This document shows positions 6,394-9,374 of a stretch of 9,374 bases of DNA, one piece after another (the stretch's first letter is position 1; each line of letters begins with the position of its first letter). The notes beneath the pieces were generated by a model, which worked only from the letters and a program-made list of their open reading frames with translations, was not told the DNA's origin and made no database searches. The DNA comes from Clostridia bacterium. Its GTDB lineage: Bacteria > Bacillota > Clostridia > Oscillospirales > Acutalibacteraceae. A program made the translations under genes and the position numbers. Where the stretch lies: assembly GCA_017442445.1 (NCBI GenBank), contig JAFRZS010000056.1, forward strand, positions 1-9,374. The letters run 5' to 3'.

Positions 6394-7062
6394 TTATTTC
6401 ATATATGCTTCCAGTCTGTAAATCGGCATTCCCATTGAAGAAAAACGATCTTCATACTCTGTAACGATATTATCTTCAAAATCACTGTTATGCAAATCAA
6501 GAGATATATTTTTAAGTGCAAAGCCGTTCTGAGAAAACTCCTCAATTGAAAATTCAAAGAAATGCATATTGTCGGTTTTCTGATGAATTTCACCGTCTTT
6601 TTTTAATAGCTGTTTATATATTTCAAGGAAATTATGATGTGTTAAACGATGCAAAGCGTATTTTTTCTTAGGAAACGGACAGGAAAAATTTAAGAATATC
6701 AATTCAATCGAATTGTCAGGTATGTATCTCGGCAAATATTCCGCGCTTCCCTGAAGGAAATATAAATTTTTTAGTCCCATCTCCTGTGCCTTTTCACAAG
6801 CCTGAACTGCAACATTTGCAACTTTTTCCACTGCGATAAGATTGATTTCAGGATGTCTTTTTGCATACTCACACGCAAACTGACCTTTTCCGCATCCGAT
6901 TTCAAGTAAAATCGGGTTGTTATTTCCGAATATTTTTTCAAAATCAAGATATTCTTTTTTCTTTACAGCTTCGCGAAAATTTCTTTCTTCAGGAAAAAGC
7001 TGAAAGAAATTGTGACAGCTGTCTAACCTTTTTTCAAGGTTCTTTTTTCTTCGCATTCTCAT
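6394..7062 (-). CDS. trmB: tRNA (guanine-N7-)-methyltransferase TrmB, variant signature
   Basis: SAM-dependent methyltransferase that makes m7G46 in the variable loop of tRNAs; cytoplasmic. Seen: basic N-terminus MRMRRKKNL as in Clostridia TrmB; SAM-binding EIGCGKG (54-60); IAVEK (76-80) with the ribose-binding acidic Glu79; LNFSCPFPKKK (124-134); KTDN (162-165); and TEYEDRFSSMGMPIYRLE (201-218). The length of 222 aa is typical. Odd: the family signature normally reads S-D-P-W-P-K-K-R-H-x-K-R-R-L-T, but here Asp is Cys128, Trp is Phe130, His is Tyr135, and two basic residues are Leu137 and His138. The Asp is usually regarded as part of the active site. The start at 7062 has AAGAGG (7071-7076) overlapping the stop codon of the oxidoreductase gene, so it is probably translationally coupled and last in that operon. 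No convincing terminator follows before the promoter of paralogue B. Confidence 0.9.
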   Translation of the reverse strand: MRMRRKKNLEKRLDSCHNFFQLFPEERNFREAVKKKEYLDFEKIFGNNNPILLEIGCGKGQFACEYAKRHPEINLIAVEKVANVAVQACEKAQEMGLKNLYFLQGSAEYLPRYIPDNSIELIFLNFSCPFPKKKYALHRLTHHNFLEIYKQLLKKDGEIHQKTDNMHFFEFSIEEFSQNGFALKNISLDLHNSDFEDNIVTEYEDRFSSMGMPIYRLEAYMK

Positions 7063-7070
7063 ATGTGTTG

Positions 7071-7076
7071 CCTCTT
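7071..7076 (-). promoter_or_regulatory. trmB ribosome site overlapping upstream stop codon
   Basis: AAGAGG on the minus strand overlaps the TAA (7075-7077) of the oxidoreductase gene and sits 8 bases before the trmB ATG. This arrangement points to translational coupling. Confidence 0.7.
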
Positions 7077-8838
7077 AAAAAATATTAACTGAGTGGATAC
7101 CGACAGTTTCATTTCCGTTTGTATCAAGAAGTGTTATTCTCAAACCGTCAGCCTTTTCATTTACCGGAACTCTTACAGCTCTCTGATAATTGTCCTTTAT
7201 TCCGTCAAGCTCTTTATATTCACCGTCAATCATCGCTTCAATTTTCAACGACTTTACAAGTGTTTTCGGAATACAGATAGGTTTGAGAGATAAGCTTCTG
7301 TTACACATGGTAACTTTATCACAAAGGTCCTTGTCTTCACAAACAGTTTCTCTGTTAAGGTCACTGTCGAATGTAAAGTTAATTTCCTTTACATCGGTTG
7401 TTTTATCAAAATTGATTTCGATGTAATCTCCGCACTTACCTTTCCACATATTATCACAATCACCTATCGGGCGTTGATAACCGTTGATCAGCATTTCAAC
7501 ATTTTCCCCGCTTGATTTATATGTAGCTTTTCGGGAAATTTCAGACATTTCCATTTTGTTGAATGGAATATAACAATCGTCTTCCATGAGAGTCTGTTTT
7601 AATTCGTTTATGTGATTTTCGTAAACGCCTCTTGGACTTGTATCATATTTCTTTGCTATTGAAGCCGCTGTACCCAATGCCTGTCCTAATATTGAGCAGG
7701 TTGCCATTACTCTTGTTGAGCTTAATGCCGCATGGGTAACACTGATATTTCTTCCTGCGAAGAAAAGATTGCTGATATTTTTGGAATAAATACATCTGTA
7801 AGGTATTCCGTAAGGAGAAGGTGCAGGCCAGTGTATTGTAGGCCTTTCATTACCGTCAATACCTTTGGGATTATGATCATCCATAGTCCAGCCGCCATAT
7901 GCGATAATATCGTCAAATCTTCCCTCTGCCTCAACATCATTTTGTGTCATTATATAGTCACCGACATATCTTCTGCTCTCTCTTTTGCCGGGTAAGAAGC
8001 CCATAAAACTTAATTCCCAATTGTCTGCTTCTATCTCATGATCGTTTTTGATGAAATCCCACATTCCGTACGCAACACGAACAAGCTCGTCACGGAGTTC
8101 TTCCGTGTCGTGAATACTGTCTGCTTCTCCACCAAGTTCAAGATACCAATAATTTTCATAAATGCTTTTTATATTGGGATAGCGAGGATAAAGCGTTGCA
8201 GGGGTGAATTTTCTTGACTGTTCAGGCGGAATGAATGTTGTTTTGCTATTCGTTTCAACCGCCTGTATCTGACAGGTCAAGCCCATAGTCTTATCGTCAG
8301 CAACTTCAGGTCCAATGCTTTCGTTAAATTCTGATCTTGCCTCTCTGCCTACACGGTATTCTGCATTTGTCAAGGGTGCAAGTATACTATCACCTGAACA
8401 ATCGGCAAAATAACGCGCCTCAACAATATGCCACATCTGTGTTGTTGTTTGCCAACCTATAATTTTTTTGATGCTGTTACCTTCCATTTCGGCATCATTA
8501 CAAGAACAGTTCATGATAAGTGTTATATTCTTTTCGCGTTTGGCAAGGTCAAAAAGTACACTGTCCCATACAGGATATGTTCTGTTTGGATTCCTGTAAT
8601 AGTTTTCCATCATAATTTCTTCAAGGATTCCTGTTTCGCGGTTATTTTTGCCATGTGCACCGGATATCCACATGCGTATTTCTGATGAAGCATTGCCGCC
8701 TAAAACAGGTCTATCCTGCATAAGAACTACTTTCATACCATGTCTTGCTGCAGACACTGCCGCGCAAAGACCCGACATACCTCCGCCAACTATACACAAA
8801 TCGGCTTCATGAGTAACTTTTCTGAGATTCTTATTCAT
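7075..8838 (-). CDS. FAD-dependent oxidoreductase with C-terminal beta domain, 587 aa
   Basis: Flavoprotein of the FAD_oxidored (PF12831-type) group, often found beside sugar-use genes; the substrate is not known. No signal peptide, so cytoplasmic. Seen: dinucleotide-binding CIVGGGMSG (15-23); RPVLGGNASSEIRMWISGAHG (43-63), characteristic of this group; ARYFADCSGDS (141-151), the second FAD-contact motif; and NLFFAGRNISVTHAALSSTRVM with GQALGTAA (357-392), the C-terminal FAD motif. From about residue 435 a distinct strand-rich domain follows (GDYIEINFDKTTDVKEINF...), resembling a discoidin-like or carbohydrate-binding sandwich; this is inference. The start at 8838 has AGGTGAT (8842-8848) about 3-5 bases upstream, next to the TAG of the SGNH gene 11 bases away. 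It is the middle gene of an SGNH esterase-oxidoreductase-trmB operon. A role in oxidising a sugar or sugar-derived compound released by the esterase is possible but unproven. Confidence 0.85.
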   Translation of the reverse strand: MNKNLRKVTHEADLCIVGGGMSGLCAAVSAARHGMKVVLMQDRPVLGGNASSEIRMWISGAHGKNNRETGILEEIMMENYYRNPNRTYPVWDSVLFDLAKREKNITLIMNCSCNDAEMEGNSIKKIIGWQTTTQMWHIVEARYFADCSGDSILAPLTNAEYRVGREARSEFNESIGPEVADDKTMGLTCQIQAVETNSKTTFIPPEQSRKFTPATLYPRYPNIKSIYENYWYLELGGEADSIHDTEELRDELVRVAYGMWDFIKNDHEIEADNWELSFMGFLPGKRESRRYVGDYIMTQNDVEAEGRFDDIIAYGGWTMDDHNPKGIDGNERPTIHWPAPSPYGIPYRCIYSKNISNLFFAGRNISVTHAALSSTRVMATCSILGQALGTAASIAKKYDTSPRGVYENHINELKQTLMEDDCYIPFNKMEMSEISRKATYKSSGENVEMLINGYQRPIGDCDNMWKGKCGDYIEINFDKTTDVKEINFTFDSDLNRETVCEDKDLCDKVTMCNRSLSLKPICIPKTLVKSLKIEAMIDGEYKELDGIKDNYQRAVRVPVNEKADGLRITLLDTNGNETVGIHSVNIF

Positions 8839-8849
8839 ATAATCACCTG

Positions 8850-9374
8850 CTAAAAATATAATATTCTGTAAAGTATCGGATAAAGAGTTTCAGCAATCTT
8901 GAAAAATCCTAAATCGTTAGGATGAGCTCCATCAACAGTGCAGCTATCAGCTTCTATGCCGGTGAAGATTGTTGCACCGTCAATAAAATATACATTTTTG
9001 TCTCCGTTTGCGATTGCTTTCTGAAAAGTTTCCATTATAACCTGTCTTCGCTCATCATCAAAATTCGGTTTATGCAAAACCGTTTTATAATCAGGTTTAG
9101 AAATCATAATAAACGGCAATTCAGGATGTGCTTTCCTTATCGTTTCATACATTTTATAATGTGTTTTTTCAAGATGCTCAACTGTAGGCGCATTGTGGTC
9201 GTAATCAGATACAAAGGCAGACATTTTAAGACCTGCCATATAATTAACAATTTCATCTTCTGCCCTACCGCTTCCTGAAAAACCTAAATTGATGTAGTCC
9301 ATATTAAGCTGACGCGATAAAAAATTCTGATAAGAATTTCCCGGTCTTGAAGCACTTGCGCCCTGTGTTATTGA
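8850..9374 (-). CDS. SGNH/GDSL-type esterase, 5' end cut by window edge (174 aa visible)
   Basis: Serine esterase of the SGNH hydrolase superfamily (Lipase_GDSL_3-like), probably a carbohydrate esterase or acetylesterase. The frame is open to the right edge, so the ATG at 9302 is internal. The visible protein begins S-I-T-Q-G-A-S-A-S-R-P-G-N-S-Y, block I of the family, and the first visible Ser (9372-9374) is the likely nucleophile. Block II is LGFSGSG (30-36), block III is SDYDHNAP (55-62) with Asn61, and block V is VDGAHPND (147-154) with Asp148 and His151. The missing N-terminus probably holds the rest of block I and, as in many relatives, an added domain of the GxDLY type; this cannot be seen here. 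It is the first visible gene of the minus-strand operon; its promoter lies outside the window. Confidence 0.88.
   Translation of the reverse strand, partial: SITQGASASRPGNSYQNFLSRQLNMDYINLGFSGSGRAEDEIVNYMAGLKMSAFVSDYDHNAPTVEHLEKTHYKMYETIRKAHPELPFIMISKPDYKTVLHKPNFDDERRQVIMETFQKAIANGDKNVYFIDGATIFTGIEADSCTVDGAHPNDLGFFKIAETLYPILYRILYF

Noticed and set aside
8922..9278. Long plus-strand open frame opposite the SGNH esterase
   Set aside because: No ribosome site or recognisable protein; it is antisense to a clearly conserved gene and is a frame shadow.
8850..9302. 150-aa esterase starting at the ATG at 9302
   Set aside because: The frame is open to the window edge and upstream codons encode the SGNH block I residues S-I-T-Q-G, so the ATG is internal.

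Overview
The window reads as ordinary chromosome of a low-GC Gram-positive anaerobe, most likely a gut-type Clostridia (Oscillospiraceae or Ruminococcus-like). The evidence is AT-rich DNA, strong AGGAGG-type ribosome sites, sigma-A-like promoters, Sec signal peptides of the MKK...FAAE type, and a TrmB with the Clostridia-style MRMRRKK start. This placement is inference; there is no rRNA or other phylogenetic marker beyond trmB. I see no tRNA, rRNA, insertion sequence, CRISPR array, integrase or origin.

Layout, left to right. Bases 1-36 are a perfect 16-bp terminator hairpin. Then comes a CYTH/triphosphate-tunnel protein on the minus strand (37-621). Its upstream region faces a plus-strand gene for a secreted alpha/beta hydrolase (717-2240) across a short divergent promoter region containing an 8-bp dyad. 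That hydrolase gene converges, over a terminator at 2250-2275, on two minus-strand tandem paralogues (2284-4218 and 4424-6319). These encode larger secreted alpha/beta hydrolases, each with its own promoter. To the right is a tightly packed minus-strand operon: SGNH/GDSL esterase (5' end outside the window) -> FAD-dependent oxidoreductase -> trmB, with 11-12 base gaps and ribosome sites touching the preceding stop codons. No gene-free stretch exceeds about 205 bases.

The most notable content is the cluster of three exported serine hydrolases. All keep a Ser-Asp-His set in an LCAT/lipase-like order, but all lack the first glycine of the GxSxG nucleophile elbow (T-Q-S-M-G in one, P-M-S-M-G in the two paralogues). 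The tandem pair is a clear duplication with a C-terminal helical extension. The third is a distant relative sharing the core. Together they look like a local expansion of extracellular lipases, esterases or acyltransferases whose substrate cannot be read from sequence. The SGNH esterase plus FAD oxidoreductase pair resembles genes found in polysaccharide-use clusters and could supply intracellular deacetylation and sugar oxidation, but nothing here proves a joint pathway with the hydrolases. The window holds some unusual variants (TrmB signature, CYTH first Glu) but no clear defence, mobile or RNA-guided system.
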